Origin: an uncultured Lachnospiraceae bacterium
GTDB lineage: Bacteria > Bacillota > Clostridia > Lachnospirales > Lachnospiraceae
Assembly (NCBI GenBank): GCA_910585295.1
Contig: CAJUDE010000004.1
Coordinates: forward strand, 1-64,000
Length of the DNA: 64,000 nt
Direction: 5' to 3'
Shown: positions 52,465 through 61,408 of the stretch, piece after piece
How positions within the stretch are numbered: position 1 is the stretch's first letter
How the letters are laid out: each line of letters starts with the position of its first letter
Made by a program: the position numbers and the translations under genes
Notes under the pieces: model-generated
What the model saw: only the letters and a program-made list of their open reading frames with translations
Told to the model about the DNA's origin: nothing
Database searches by the model: none

Positions 52465-53190
52465 TTAAAGTTTTATCTGGTTCTTGTTCCCATGCAAAAT
52501 CAAATCCTGGTCAGAGCTGTTAATGCCAACAATCACGCCTTTACGGTCATACTGGGTCAACAGCCCGGTATTCCTGGCAAGGTGCCGTTTTCCGTGGTTT
52601 GAGAGGAAATCTTCAATCTCTTTTTGGTCCCCCCGGCGGAATATCTGCCGGATTTCTTCCTGGGTATAGATAGATTCTGCAATCTCATTTGACAGCTTGC
52701 GCTGGAACAGGCCCTCCTGCAGCCCATCCGGCTCCTTCCCTCCGTCCCAAAGGGACAGCCCTGTTTCTTCCACGAACCCTTCCTGCCCCGACATCTTCTC
52801 TTCCAAGACCTCGGGGAATTCTGCCTCTTTTGCTTTTGGGTTTTCATTCCATACCTTATCCCAGATAGATTTTAAGAAATCCACAGCAAGGGCTGCATAC
52901 TTACGCACTTCATCAATCAGGGAAATGCCCTGCTTGTGCCGGGCGGATTTCTCATAGCCCCGGCTGGATATTTCCAATTTTACCCCTGCGCCGCCAGACG
53001 CGCCAATGCCCTGCCCTTCCTGCTCCAGGGAAGGCTCTTTTGCTTTCTCTGGCTTTTGCTGGCCTTTTTCGTAAATGACCCCTTCTTTGCCCAGATTCAG
53101 GTTAAATTCCGAAGCCCCTGTGCTTTCACGTTTCTGCTGGCTTACCTTGTTGTAATCATAATATTTCAGGTTACTTACCTTATCTACCAT
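52465..53190 (-). CDS. Unknown protein encoded next to cbiJET
   Basis: A 241-residue, hydrophilic protein rich in Lys, Glu and Gln, without a signal peptide or membrane helix. Residues 1-85 look disordered; the middle (about 88-115) is helical; the C-terminal quarter has SNHGKRHLARNTGLLTQYD and a GINSSDQDLILHG ending that may form a small compact domain. It follows cbiJET by 7 bases with its own GAGGTC site, so it is co-transcribed with the corrin genes although no cobalamin role is known. Not recognised. Confidence 0.6.
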   Translation of the reverse strand: MVDKVSNLKYYDYNKVSQQKRESTGASEFNLNLGKEGVIYEKGQQKPEKAKEPSLEQEGQGIGASGGAGVKLEISSRGYEKSARHKQGISLIDEVRKYAALAVDFLKSIWDKVWNENPKAKEAEFPEVLEEKMSGQEGFVEETGLSLWDGGKEPDGLQEGLFQRKLSNEIAESIYTQEEIRQIFRRGDQKEIEDFLSNHGKRHLARNTGLLTQYDRKGVIVGINSSDQDLILHGNKNQIKL

Positions 53191-53197
53191 ACTGACC

Positions 53198-55207
53198 TCA
53201 TTTCTGCAGAGTTACTACATAAACGGGATTCTGCCCTGCCATAAGATGGTGCCTGCCCAGCTTTTTCGCCTTCGCCACCGATACCTGCACAATTTCCTGA
53301 TGCTGGAATTCATGCTCTTCCAATAATTCCGCCACTTCCTTAATCGTTTCCAGGGAGATTGCATTTATAACTACCCGCGTCTTGGGGGATTTCTGCCACA
53401 AAAGCCCTAAAATCTCTTTTAAATTCCCGCCGCTTCCCCCAATAAATGCATGGGTCGGCGGCTCTAACCCTTCTAAGGCCTTGGGGGCTTCCCCGGCGAT
53501 AGCTTCGATATTCCATGCCCTGTGACGGCGTTTGTTCTCCTCAATCAGCCCCAGGGCCTCCGGGTTTTTCTCAATGGCATATACCTTCCCGTCCCTGGCT
53601 GCCCTGGCGCATTCCACAGAAACGCTCCCAGTCCCCGCCCCAATGTCATAGACTATGGAGCCTGGCTGCAGGGCAAGCTTTGATAGGGAAATGCTGCGCA
53701 CTTCCTCTTTTGTCATTGGCGCCTTCCCCCGGATAAACGACCCATCCGCAATCCCGTGGGTTGCCAAGGGCTTTGCGCCATTTTCCTGCACCAGCAGCGC
53801 CACCAACACGCCTTTTTCCTCAAAATCCAAAAACTGCCCTGGCGTGCCTGAAATAATTTTTTCCTCTGGGTAGCTTAACTGGCATCCCACATGCATTGCC
53901 GCGCCGCCAAACCCATAGTCCAAAAGCTCCCTGGATAACCGGCGAAGCCCTTCGGCATTGTCCAGCAGCACAAAAACTTTCCCACAATGTTCCAGCGCGC
54001 CGATAATGTTCTGCTTCCTGCCATGGAGGCTCATCAACGCAGCCCCTTCCCATGGAACCTGCAGCCTGGACGCAAAATATGCCGGGGAAGAGACCCCGCA
54101 TAGCTGCCGAACCTGGTAGTGGTTCTTTTCGGTAATCCCCGCGGCCTCAAACGCCTGAAGGATTGTTTTTGCGCCGCTGTAAAAGCCCACATCCCCAGAC
54201 AGCAATACCGTAACCTTCCGGTATTGGGGATTCGTAAGGATAAAGTCTGCGATTTCCGACCCGATGTACAGGCACTTGGAAGGTTTATCCATATGCAAAA
54301 CAGCGCTTACCATCCGTTTCGCCCCCAGGATAATGTCTGCATCCTGGCAGGCGTCCAAAACCTCTCCCGTCATATTGGAAATGCTTCCCATGCCCATCCC
54401 TGCAATTGTAATCTGATATTCTTTTATATCGGACGCCCCTTGCCCAGATTCCACTCCTATTTTTTGTAAAATTTCTTCCAGCGAATGCCCCTGCTCCTGG
54501 GAACGCCGCAAAACTATGGTTTCTGCGCCAATGCGCTTTGCCGCCGCAAGTTTTTCTGGGAACCCTCCGGCCTTTGACGTTTCCTTGGTGACCAGGATAG
54601 ACGCCTGCACCGCCTCCATCATAGCCAGGTTCAGCCCTTCACTGAAAGGCCCCTGCATACAAATAATCTGGTTCCCTGAAAGCCCAAGGCCGCGGCACCT
54701 CTCCACCTCTTCCCCAACAGGCAATATCCTGGCGTAAATCCGGCTGGTATCCTGAATGCCGCCGACATATTCTGGCAAAGACTTGCTTCCAGTGGCCAAA
54801 AAAATATTCCCGGCAGACTGGTTCAGGTAATCCACCGCTTCTTTTACTGTATCCACAAACACAACTTTTTGCCCTGGGAACGTTTGGCTGCCCTGCTCCC
54901 TAAGCAGCCGCAAGGCTTCCCTCCCCTGGCTGCGGCATGCAGCCGCGATATTTTTTGTCACTTCCGTTGCAAAAGGATGGGTGGCGTCCACCACGGCACG
55001 CCACTCCTTTCCACCAATCAGCTTTTCCATCTCTTTTTCGTCCATGCGCCCTGCCCGCACGGTCAGCAAGCCGCTTTTGGGCTGCCCCATCACTTCCTGC
55101 CCATACTCAGTAGCGACGCAGACGGTAGCCCCTATGTTATGGCGGGCTAATGCCTCCGCCAATTCCCTTCCCTCACTTGTCCCTGAAAATATCAATACTT
55201 CCTGCAT
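53198..55207 (-). CDS. Trifunctional CbiJ-CbiE-CbiT fusion (corrin-ring reductase and methyltransferases)
   Basis: A 669-residue protein combining three cobalamin enzymes. Residues 1-255 are cobalt-precorrin-6A reductase CbiJ (IFSGTSEG start, DATHPFA near 74, ATGSKSL near 138). Residues about 264-465 are the C5 methyltransferase CbiE (IAGMGMGS start, GDVGFYSGAK). Residues about 475-669 are the C15-methylating, C12-decarboxylating CbiT (DIGAGTGSVSVE SAM loop, HAFIGGSGGN). CbiE-T fusions (CobL) are common; joining CbiJ in front gives consecutive steps in one chain. It starts right at the end of cbiH. Confidence 0.92.
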   Translation of the reverse strand: MQEVLIFSGTSEGRELAEALARHNIGATVCVATEYGQEVMGQPKSGLLTVRAGRMDEKEMEKLIGGKEWRAVVDATHPFATEVTKNIAAACRSQGREALRLLREQGSQTFPGQKVVFVDTVKEAVDYLNQSAGNIFLATGSKSLPEYVGGIQDTSRIYARILPVGEEVERCRGLGLSGNQIICMQGPFSEGLNLAMMEAVQASILVTKETSKAGGFPEKLAAAKRIGAETIVLRRSQEQGHSLEEILQKIGVESGQGASDIKEYQITIAGMGMGSISNMTGEVLDACQDADIILGAKRMVSAVLHMDKPSKCLYIGSEIADFILTNPQYRKVTVLLSGDVGFYSGAKTILQAFEAAGITEKNHYQVRQLCGVSSPAYFASRLQVPWEGAALMSLHGRKQNIIGALEHCGKVFVLLDNAEGLRRLSRELLDYGFGGAAMHVGCQLSYPEEKIISGTPGQFLDFEEKGVLVALLVQENGAKPLATHGIADGSFIRGKAPMTKEEVRSISLSKLALQPGSIVYDIGAGTGSVSVECARAARDGKVYAIEKNPEALGLIEENKRRHRAWNIEAIAGEAPKALEGLEPPTHAFIGGSGGNLKEILGLLWQKSPKTRVVINAISLETIKEVAELLEEHEFQHQEIVQVSVAKAKKLGRHHLMAGQNPVYVVTLQK

Positions 55208-55948
55208 TTATTTCTTTCCTTCTATCTGGTATCCCCTGGGCGTTACCATGTCCCCATTTATAATTTTCGTCTCTGAATTCCCTACAAATACAGTGGTGAA
55301 CATATCCGTCTGCACCTGCTTAAGCTCCTTAAGCGTATACAATTTACGGCATTCCCCCTCGCGGCCAATATTAGACACTGTGCCGCATACGGTATCTTCG
55401 CTTCTGTATTTCAGAAGGGCTTCACATGCTTTTTGCAAGTAGTCCCCTCTTTTTTTGCTGGAAGGGTTATACAGGCAAATGGAAAAATCTGCCTTAGCCG
55501 CCGCTTCCAGCCTTGCTTCAATCTGCGCCCATGGGGTCATCAAGTCACTCAGGCTAATCACTGCGAAATCATGCATCAAAGGCGCCCCCAGGACTGCCCC
55601 GCCGCTCAATGCGGCTGTGACCCCTGGGACGATTTCCACTGGCACCTGGGGATAATCCACGCCAATTTCCAGGATGACCCCGCCCATCCCATAGACCCCG
55701 GAGTCCCCGCTGCATATCATTGCGGTATCCTTGCCTGCTGCAGCCTGGCTAAATGCAAGGCGGCAGCGCTCCACTTCCTGGCGCATTGGCGTTGTCAAAA
55801 ATTCCTTATCTGGAAAATGCCGCTTCACCAAATCTACATACACGGTATAACCCACAATCACCTGGCACTGCTCTAAGGCGCGCACCGCCCGCAACGTCAT
55901 TTCTTCATAATTCCCAGGCCCAATCCCGACCACATATAACTTACTCAA
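55208..55948 (-). CDS. cbiH: Cobalt-precorrin-3B C17-methyltransferase
   Basis: A 247-residue SAM-dependent enzyme that methylates C17 and contracts the ring. It shows the corrin-methylase motifs LYVVGIGPGNYEE, VGYTVYVDL and SGDSGVYGMGG. The TTG at 55948 is chosen as the start: it sits 8 bases after GGAG and overlaps the cbiG stop by 8 bases, and it leaves the family N-terminus intact; the frame is open upstream to 55993, but that part overlaps cbiG. Confidence 0.92.
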   Translation of the reverse strand: MSKLYVVGIGPGNYEEMTLRAVRALEQCQVIVGYTVYVDLVKRHFPDKEFLTTPMRQEVERCRLAFSQAAAGKDTAMICSGDSGVYGMGGVILEIGVDYPQVPVEIVPGVTAALSGGAVLGAPLMHDFAVISLSDLMTPWAQIEARLEAAAKADFSICLYNPSSKKRGDYLQKACEALLKYRSEDTVCGTVSNIGREGECRKLYTLKELKQVQTDMFTTVFVGNSETKIINGDMVTPRGYQIEGKK

Positions 55949-57062
55949 ATACAACACTCCATTCCTGTTCCGCGAATGCCAGCGTAACGCCATGCTCCGC
56001 GGTTTTCTCTATTATCAACCTTGTTCCTTTTTCCTGAAACCCATGTTCCTGCACGGCGCCATACCCCATTGCCGCAAGGATTGCCGCCCGCTCACAGACA
56101 TTCCCAATGCCTGTGACCTTTTTTACAAATTCTGAATCCGTAAAGGTCCCTGGCGCCCCTGCAAGCTGTGCTGCAGAGAATACATAAAAGGGAAGCTGGT
56201 ATTTTTCGGCGACTTCCAATATCCCCTGTTCCTCTTTCTTGCGGTCAATTGAGGCAAGGCAGAAAACGCTTTCCATCGCAATGTGGCGTTCCTCCATTAC
56301 CCTGCATAAAAACGATTCAATCTCCTGGGCGCCCTTGCCCTCTTTGCACCCAATGCCAACCGCCACTGATTTTGGGTGCAGGTATAACGTATTTTCTGGC
56401 TGCCCATAGAAATGGGCCCCTGTATAAATCTGGTATTTCCAGCCTTCTTTCCCTTCCCCACTGGGCTGCGGGCAGCGCCCAAGGCTTCCTTGCAAACCTG
56501 CGCCCCAATCCTGCCAAACCAGTTCCTCAGGGATTTTCCCCAAGACGCCGCCTTCACAATAAAAACCGACCTGCCCCCCTGCCAACACATGGCTGGAAAT
56601 CTGTTTTGCCAGCTTTCGGTCCGTGAGGGCTAAATTCTGCCTGGAGGCAAACACATCCACCGCAAACTTCCCATTCAAATCTGTGGCGGTAGTGATGACT
56701 GCGTCGGCCGAAAGGCCATCCGCCAAAAATACCGCCCATTGGTTGCCTCCCCCCACATGCCCGGATAACATAGGCACCACATACCTGCCTTTCTCGTCCA
56801 AAACCAGCACTGCAGGGTCGGCAAATTTATCTTTTACAAAGGGGGCGATGGTACGTACTGCAATCCCCGCCGCCCCAATAAAAACTAAAAGCTGGGCGTC
56901 CTGAAAAGCCTGCTGGCACCATTCCTGCAAGGATTGCCCAGGGTCTTTGCCCATCTGGACCGCCATCCCCTGCCCGGGAGATTCCAGCAGCCCTTTTACC
57001 TGGACTGCCAGCTTCCTTCCATTTTCCGTAAAATACATCACAGCGGCACGCTTTTGTCCCAT
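55941..57062 (-). CDS. cbiG: Cobalt-precorrin-5A hydrolase
   Basis: A 373-residue enzyme specific to the anaerobic pathway; it opens the delta-lactone and releases acetaldehyde. The N-terminal domain is followed by the conserved GAAGIAVRTIAPFVKDK block and LSGHVGGGNQWA; the C-terminal domain begins AVGIGCKEGKGAQEI. The gene lies 15 bases after cbiF. Presence of CbiG and CbiD together marks the oxygen-independent route. Confidence 0.93.
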   Translation of the reverse strand: MGQKRAAVMYFTENGRKLAVQVKGLLESPGQGMAVQMGKDPGQSLQEWCQQAFQDAQLLVFIGAAGIAVRTIAPFVKDKFADPAVLVLDEKGRYVVPMLSGHVGGGNQWAVFLADGLSADAVITTATDLNGKFAVDVFASRQNLALTDRKLAKQISSHVLAGGQVGFYCEGGVLGKIPEELVWQDWGAGLQGSLGRCPQPSGEGKEGWKYQIYTGAHFYGQPENTLYLHPKSVAVGIGCKEGKGAQEIESFLCRVMEERHIAMESVFCLASIDRKKEEQGILEVAEKYQLPFYVFSAAQLAGAPGTFTDSEFVKKVTGIGNVCERAAILAAMGYGAVQEHGFQEKGTRLIIEKTAEHGVTLAFAEQEWSVVFE

Positions 57063-57077
57063 ATGCCCTCCATCTAC

Positions 57078-57833
57078 CTACTTCTTACTGCGGAATTCTG
57101 TCTCAAATTCAGGATGGTACAAATCGCTCCTGCGGTAATGGCTGTGCGCCACCGCATCCCCCACAATTACCAGAGCCGTTTTGGAAATTCCATGGAGGCG
57201 CCCAGTCTCAGCAAGGCTCCCAACTGTACAGGCATAAGACTCCTCATCCGGCCAGGTTGCCTTATAGACAAGGGCCGCAGGCGTGCTTTCCTGGTACCCT
57301 CCAGCCAAAAGGCGCGCTGCCAGTTCCTCCAGCATCCCTGCGCTAAGGAATATCACCATAGTTGCCTGATGGGCTGCAAAAGACGCAATTTCCTCTCGCT
57401 CCGGCACTGGCGTCCTTCCCGCCATCCTTGTAATTATCACGCTCTGGGACACATCCGGCAAGGTATATTCCAGGTTCAGGGCAGCAGCCGCGCCGCACAT
57501 AGAGCTGACCCCTGGGCAGCTCTCATAGGCAATCCCCGCCTGCTCCAAAAGGTCCATCTGCTCCCGCACCGCTCCAAAAATACTTGGGTCCCCAGTATGG
57601 AGCCGCACGGTCATTTTCCCTGCCTGCTCTGCCTCTTGCATCACCTGGAACACTTCCTCCAATGTCATCTTTGCGCTGTTATGCACCTGGCAGCCCTGCT
57701 TTTTTTCTTCCAACAACGCCGGGTTCACCAAAGACCCGGCATAAATTATCACGTCTGCTTCCTGCAAAAGCCGCTGCCCACGGACGGTAATCAAATCCGG
57801 CGCGCCGCTTCCTGCCCCTACAAAATAAATCAT
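57078..57833 (-). CDS. cbiF: Cobalt-precorrin-4 C11-methyltransferase
   Basis: A 251-residue tetrapyrrole methylase with FVGAGSGAPDLITVRG at the N-terminus, DVIIYAGSLVNPALL, HTGDPSIFGAVREQ and PGVSSMCGAAAAL, all typical of CbiF/CobM. It methylates C11 with SAM. The start overlaps the end of cbiL by 4 bases. Confidence 0.94.
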   Translation of the reverse strand: MIYFVGAGSGAPDLITVRGQRLLQEADVIIYAGSLVNPALLEEKKQGCQVHNSAKMTLEEVFQVMQEAEQAGKMTVRLHTGDPSIFGAVREQMDLLEQAGIAYESCPGVSSMCGAAAALNLEYTLPDVSQSVIITRMAGRTPVPEREEIASFAAHQATMVIFLSAGMLEELAARLLAGGYQESTPAALVYKATWPDEESYACTVGSLAETGRLHGISKTALVIVGDAVAHSHYRRSDLYHPEFETEFRSKK

Positions 57834-58522
57834 AATTCTTTCTCCTTTACCACCATCAGGGAATAATAGCCTGCCTTGTCCGGAATTTCATCTATCCCGC
57901 AATGCACGCGCTCCCCTTCCATGCCGCAGTTTTCCACCATGGACACCTGGACGGCAGGGAACGCGGCAAGCCCTTCCCGAATTACGTTCAGCTTCTTCCC
58001 TGGCTTCATCAATACCTTTGTTCCTGGCATCTGAATGCCTTCTCCAATCCCATATGTGGATGGGATAATATGCAGCATCTGGGATTTTTCCACCAACCCC
58101 TGGTTCAGCTTGGCAGCAACCGCGCAAAATGACGGGATCCCATTGATAATCTCTGTCTGAAAACCTGCCTCGATTGCCCTTTGGTGCATATAAAGGTAGG
58201 TAGAATAAATACAAGGGTCCCCCAAAGTCAGGAATGCAACGCTTTTCCCCTGCCCCAGCTCTTTTTCCAGCTTTTCAAACGCAGCCTTATGGCTTTGTTC
58301 CAGCTTCTCCTTATCTTTTGTCATTGGCATATCCAATTCCAGGCAGAATTTCCCAGAAAGCTCCGGCACAGCCTGCAATACAATTGCATAAGACACCGTT
58401 TCTTCTTTCTTAAGCCCTGGCACCGCAACCACTTCGCATTCCTTAATGACGCGCACTGCCTTTAACGTTAGAAGTTCCGGGTCGCCCGGCCCTACTCCTA
58501 CGCCATATAATTTTCCTGACAT
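57830..58522 (-). CDS. cbiL: Cobalt-precorrin-2 C20-methyltransferase
   Basis: A 230-residue tetrapyrrole methylase with GVGVGPGDPELLTLKAVRVI at the start, LTLGDPCIYSTYLY and INGIPSFCAVAAKL, the pattern of CbiL/CobI. It adds the methyl group at C20. Start 58522 has GAGGAGGGACTT upstream; the gene overlaps cbiD by 25 bases. Confidence 0.94.
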   Translation of the reverse strand: MSGKLYGVGVGPGDPELLTLKAVRVIKECEVVAVPGLKKEETVSYAIVLQAVPELSGKFCLELDMPMTKDKEKLEQSHKAAFEKLEKELGQGKSVAFLTLGDPCIYSTYLYMHQRAIEAGFQTEIINGIPSFCAVAAKLNQGLVEKSQMLHIIPSTYGIGEGIQMPGTKVLMKPGKKLNVIREGLAAFPAVQVSMVENCGMEGERVHCGIDEIPDKAGYYSLMVVKEKEL

Positions 58523-59739
58523 AAGTCCCTCCTCATTTGCTCTTTCCATATTTGTTCTATTATGCCTTCCGCATTCTTTGTGCTGCCCAGCTCCCCATTA
58601 GAGTGGTTCCTGCGCCCATACTCACTGGAAAACACAATCGCGCCCACTTGGACCCTGCCCTGGCTCCTGCGGTCCAGATGGAGCTGTATACGCTCCATCA
58701 CATGCGCCATAGTCCTTTCCAAGGCTCCCTCTTCTTCCAGCAAGCGTATTGCCTCTTCTGTGGTCACCGCCTGCATCAGCTCTGACAACAAGGGCAGCCT
58801 AACGCCTGCCAGCACTGCATTTGCAGTCAAAATTTCCAGCCTGGCGTCCGCATTCCGGGAATGGGTTTGGAAAATCCCCCCAGCCACTTTGATAAATTTG
58901 CCAATATGGGACACAAACAGTAACCGCTCTGCACCAAGCTCTGCCGCCATGTCAATGGCCTCCCCAATATAATTGCTGCATTTGACTGCCTGGTCCAGAG
59001 ACAGGCCTTCCCGCTGTTTTAGGAATTCCTGCCCATAATTTCCAGGCACTGCCACAAGGTTTTTGCGCCCCATCTTAATTTGCTGGTTTAATTCCAGGCG
59101 GATGCTGGAAATCAGGGCTGCCTCGCTCATAGGTTCAACAATTCCAGTGGTCCCCAAAATAGAAATCCCCCCTGTAATGCCAAGTTTGGGGTTAAAGGTC
59201 CGCGTTGCCAGTTCCTCCCCTTGCGGCACAGACACTTCCACAGTAAGCCCGCCTGCATAACCATGCTTTTTGCAAAGTTCCAGCAATTCCTGCTCTATCA
59301 TCTTCCTTGGCGTGGCATTAATGGCATAAGCGCCGGGAGGCTGCTCCAGCCCTGGCTTTGTGACAATCCCAACGCCTGCGCCTCCGGTAATGGCAATGCC
59401 TTCTTCTTCCTTTTTAGAAACCTTGGCATAGACCCAGGCGCCATTGGTTACATCCGGGTCGTCCCCTGCATCTTTCTCAATGGCGCAGGAGACAAACCCC
59501 GCGCCCCAGGACACATCCAAAACTTCCAAATGCAGCCGAATACCCTTTGGCGCCACCAAGTCCACATACTCTGCGCGCTCCCTGGCCAGAAGCATGTAAG
59601 CCGCCGCTTTCGCCGCTGCCGCTGCACAGCTTCCAGTTGTATAACCAAAACGAAGCTTCTTGCCATCTATCGTTTTTCTATAACGTTCCAGCCCGGTCCC
59701 CTGCCCCTGGCAGGCCTGGCTGTTAATGTTCTGTTCCAT
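58498..59739 (-). CDS. cbiD: Cobalt-precorrin-5B C1-methyltransferase
   Basis: A 413-residue SAM-dependent enzyme unique to the anaerobic pathway. The N-terminal block LRFGYTTGSCAAAAAKAA is diagnostic, followed by GAGVGIVTKPGL, LGITGGISILGTTGIVEPMS and HIGKFIKVAGGIFQTHS. Start 59739 follows GGAGGATT. It is the first gene of the corrin operon cbiD-L-F-G-H-JET. Confidence 0.94.
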   Translation of the reverse strand: MEQNINSQACQGQGTGLERYRKTIDGKKLRFGYTTGSCAAAAAKAAAYMLLARERAEYVDLVAPKGIRLHLEVLDVSWGAGFVSCAIEKDAGDDPDVTNGAWVYAKVSKKEEEGIAITGGAGVGIVTKPGLEQPPGAYAINATPRKMIEQELLELCKKHGYAGGLTVEVSVPQGEELATRTFNPKLGITGGISILGTTGIVEPMSEAALISSIRLELNQQIKMGRKNLVAVPGNYGQEFLKQREGLSLDQAVKCSNYIGEAIDMAAELGAERLLFVSHIGKFIKVAGGIFQTHSRNADARLEILTANAVLAGVRLPLLSELMQAVTTEEAIRLLEEEGALERTMAHVMERIQLHLDRRSQGRVQVGAIVFSSEYGRRNHSNGELGSTKNAEGIIEQIWKEQMRRDLCQENYMA

Positions 59740-59772
59740 AATCCTCCTGTCTTTTGTGCTTTTTTCTTTCTC

Positions 59773-59801
59773 TATTATAGTTTCCCTCAGGCAAAAAAGC
59801 A
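59773..59801 (-). promoter_or_regulatory. cbiD: Sigma-A promoter of the cbiD operon
   Basis: On the minus strand TTGCTT (59801-59796) and TATAAT (59778-59773) lie 17 bp apart. Transcription would start near 59766, giving a leader of about 27 nt with only the ribosome-binding site; it cannot hold a cobalamin riboswitch. Confidence 0.65.
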
Positions 59802-59892
59802 ACCTACAAAGGGAAATCCATCTATTCCCCTTGCAATCAATGCCCCAGCGAAGCGAGGATTGCCACCTCCATTATTTTAATACTTTAGCTAC

Positions 59893-60166
59893 TTGCGAAA
59901 CTGCCAAATTATCAAAATTTCATATACAATTACTACCATTTTGTTAAGATATTTTCATCACGCAAAAGCCCGAAATGCTAGGCGCGCCAAGCATTTCAGC
60001 AAGCCTCTTACTACAAAGCCCCATGTTCAGCAAAGGCTTCCATGGTTCTTTAAGTCTTGCTTCCATGGCGCTAACATGCATTCCTTACCTTTTGTATGAG
60101 AAAATATCTCTTCTCAAAGTTTTTGAATTGTATATGAAATTCATAAAAAGATTGAGTTTCGCAATT
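59893..60166. repeat. 274-bp MITE-like element with terminal inverted repeats (copy 2)
   Basis: The ends are imperfect inverted repeats of about 39 bp: TTGCGAAACT and AATTTCATATACAATT are shared between 59893-59931 and the complement of 60122-60166. Inside is a perfect 26-bp palindrome with a GGCGCGCC centre (59972-59997), and the right half matches 22044-22183. It fills much of the 670-base gap between cbiD and nadA. The remainder holds the cbiD promoter, the nadA terminator and the 60302-60376 repeat; no gene is seen there. Confidence 0.65.
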
Positions 60167-60213
60167 GCCAATTTAATACTTATCAGCCAATCTTGGATAT
60201 TGTGCCTGCCAAA

Positions 60214-60250
60214 TAAAAAGGCACAGGCTTTCTTCCCAAAGCCTGTGCCT
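60214..60250 (-). terminator. nadA: Intrinsic terminator downstream of nadA
   Basis: On the minus strand AGGCACAGGCTTT and AAAGCCTGTGCCT form a perfect 13-bp stem with a 6-base loop, then TTTTATTT. It lies about 160 bases after the nadA stop, with a further inverted repeat (60302-60376) in between. Confidence 0.75.
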
Positions 60251-60301
60251 ATTCTATCTGTTGTTTCAGGGACAAAGTGTCCAAGCGAACCTTAGGGCAG
60301 T

Positions 60302-60376
60302 CAAATACCCCGCTGCAAGCTGACGGGGCATGCCTGGCTTCTTCTTAGCAGCCCAACCTAAGGGGCGGGGTATTTG
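60302..60376. repeat. CAAATACCCC inverted repeat
   Basis: CAAATACCCCG at the left end and its complement CGGGGTATTTG at the right end flank 50 bases that contain GCTGCAAGCTG. The arms belong to the same family as 4196-4222 and 30949-30985. Confidence 0.5.
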
Positions 60377-60412
60377 CACCCACAGGGCATGTACCCCCAC
60401 GGCATATTCCAT

Positions 60413-61312
60413 TTACCCAAGTTCCAGCATACGCTCCAAAGGCTTCCTAGCCTTCTCTAATAGCTCTTCTTCCAATTCTACCACGTTCGACATCTGTTCC
60501 AATGCATCCGCCACATTATCTAATGTAATGCGCTTCATGTCAGAGCATTTTTTCTGCCCCACATCGTAAAAACGTTTTTTTGGCTTCTTCAATTCTAATT
60601 CATACCGAACGCCCATCTCTGTGCAGACAATAAATTCCTTACATTTGCTCTCTGCCGCATAGGTGATAATGCCGGAAGTGCTGCCTACATAATCGGCCAT
60701 GGCAATCACATCCATGGTGCATTCTGGATGGACCAAAATCTCGGCCCTAGGGTGGATATCCTTAACAATCTGCACGTTTTTTGCTGTAATGCTTGTATGT
60801 ACATGGCAATACCCATCATTAAAGATAAAATGCTTCTCGGGCGCCTGGGAAGCGATATAACGCCCCAAATTCTCATCTGGGATAAAATATATATGCTGGT
60901 TCGGCAGCGCCTTTACAATCTTCAATGCATTGGATGAGGTCACGCATACATCGGAATATGTCTTTAACTGCGCTGTGGAATTAATATAGCAAACCACCGC
61001 CAAGTCTTCATACTCTTCCCTTGCCTGATTGATCTTGTCAATATCCGCCATATGCGCCATTGGGCAGTCCGCCCCCATATCTGGCATGACCACAGTTTTA
61101 TCTGGATTGAGGATTTTCGCGCTCTCTCCCATAAAAGATACCCCACAGAACAAAATGGTCTTTGCTTTTACCATCGTTGCAATCTTGCTGAGGTAAAAAG
61201 AATCCCCCACATAGTCAGCAATTGCCTGCACTTCATCATCCACATAATAGTGGGCTAAAATTACTGCATCACGTTCTTTCTTCCATTGGTTAATCTTATC
61301 TAAGGTTGACAT
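60413..61312 (-). CDS. nadA: Quinolinate synthase NadA
   Basis: A 299-residue [4Fe-4S] enzyme that condenses iminoaspartate with dihydroxyacetone phosphate to quinolinate for NAD synthesis. The three cluster Cys are expected in VCVTSSNA, VHPECTMDV and KKCSDMK; YVGDSFYLSK and MADYVGSTSGI are conserved substrate-binding parts. nadB and nadC are not next to it here. It has its own promoter and terminator. Confidence 0.94.
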   Translation of the reverse strand: MSTLDKINQWKKERDAVILAHYYVDDEVQAIADYVGDSFYLSKIATMVKAKTILFCGVSFMGESAKILNPDKTVVMPDMGADCPMAHMADIDKINQAREEYEDLAVVCYINSTAQLKTYSDVCVTSSNALKIVKALPNQHIYFIPDENLGRYIASQAPEKHFIFNDGYCHVHTSITAKNVQIVKDIHPRAEILVHPECTMDVIAMADYVGSTSGIITYAAESKCKEFIVCTEMGVRYELELKKPKKRFYDVGQKKCSDMKRITLDNVADALEQMSNVVELEEELLEKARKPLERMLELG

Positions 61313-61408
61313 ATCTGCTCCTATTTTCTTTATTTGGGCTTAATCCATTCTGGAGGGCTGCCTTGGTCCTGCCGTAAAAGTGAATGGCAAACTCTTTCTT
61401 TTCTGCTT

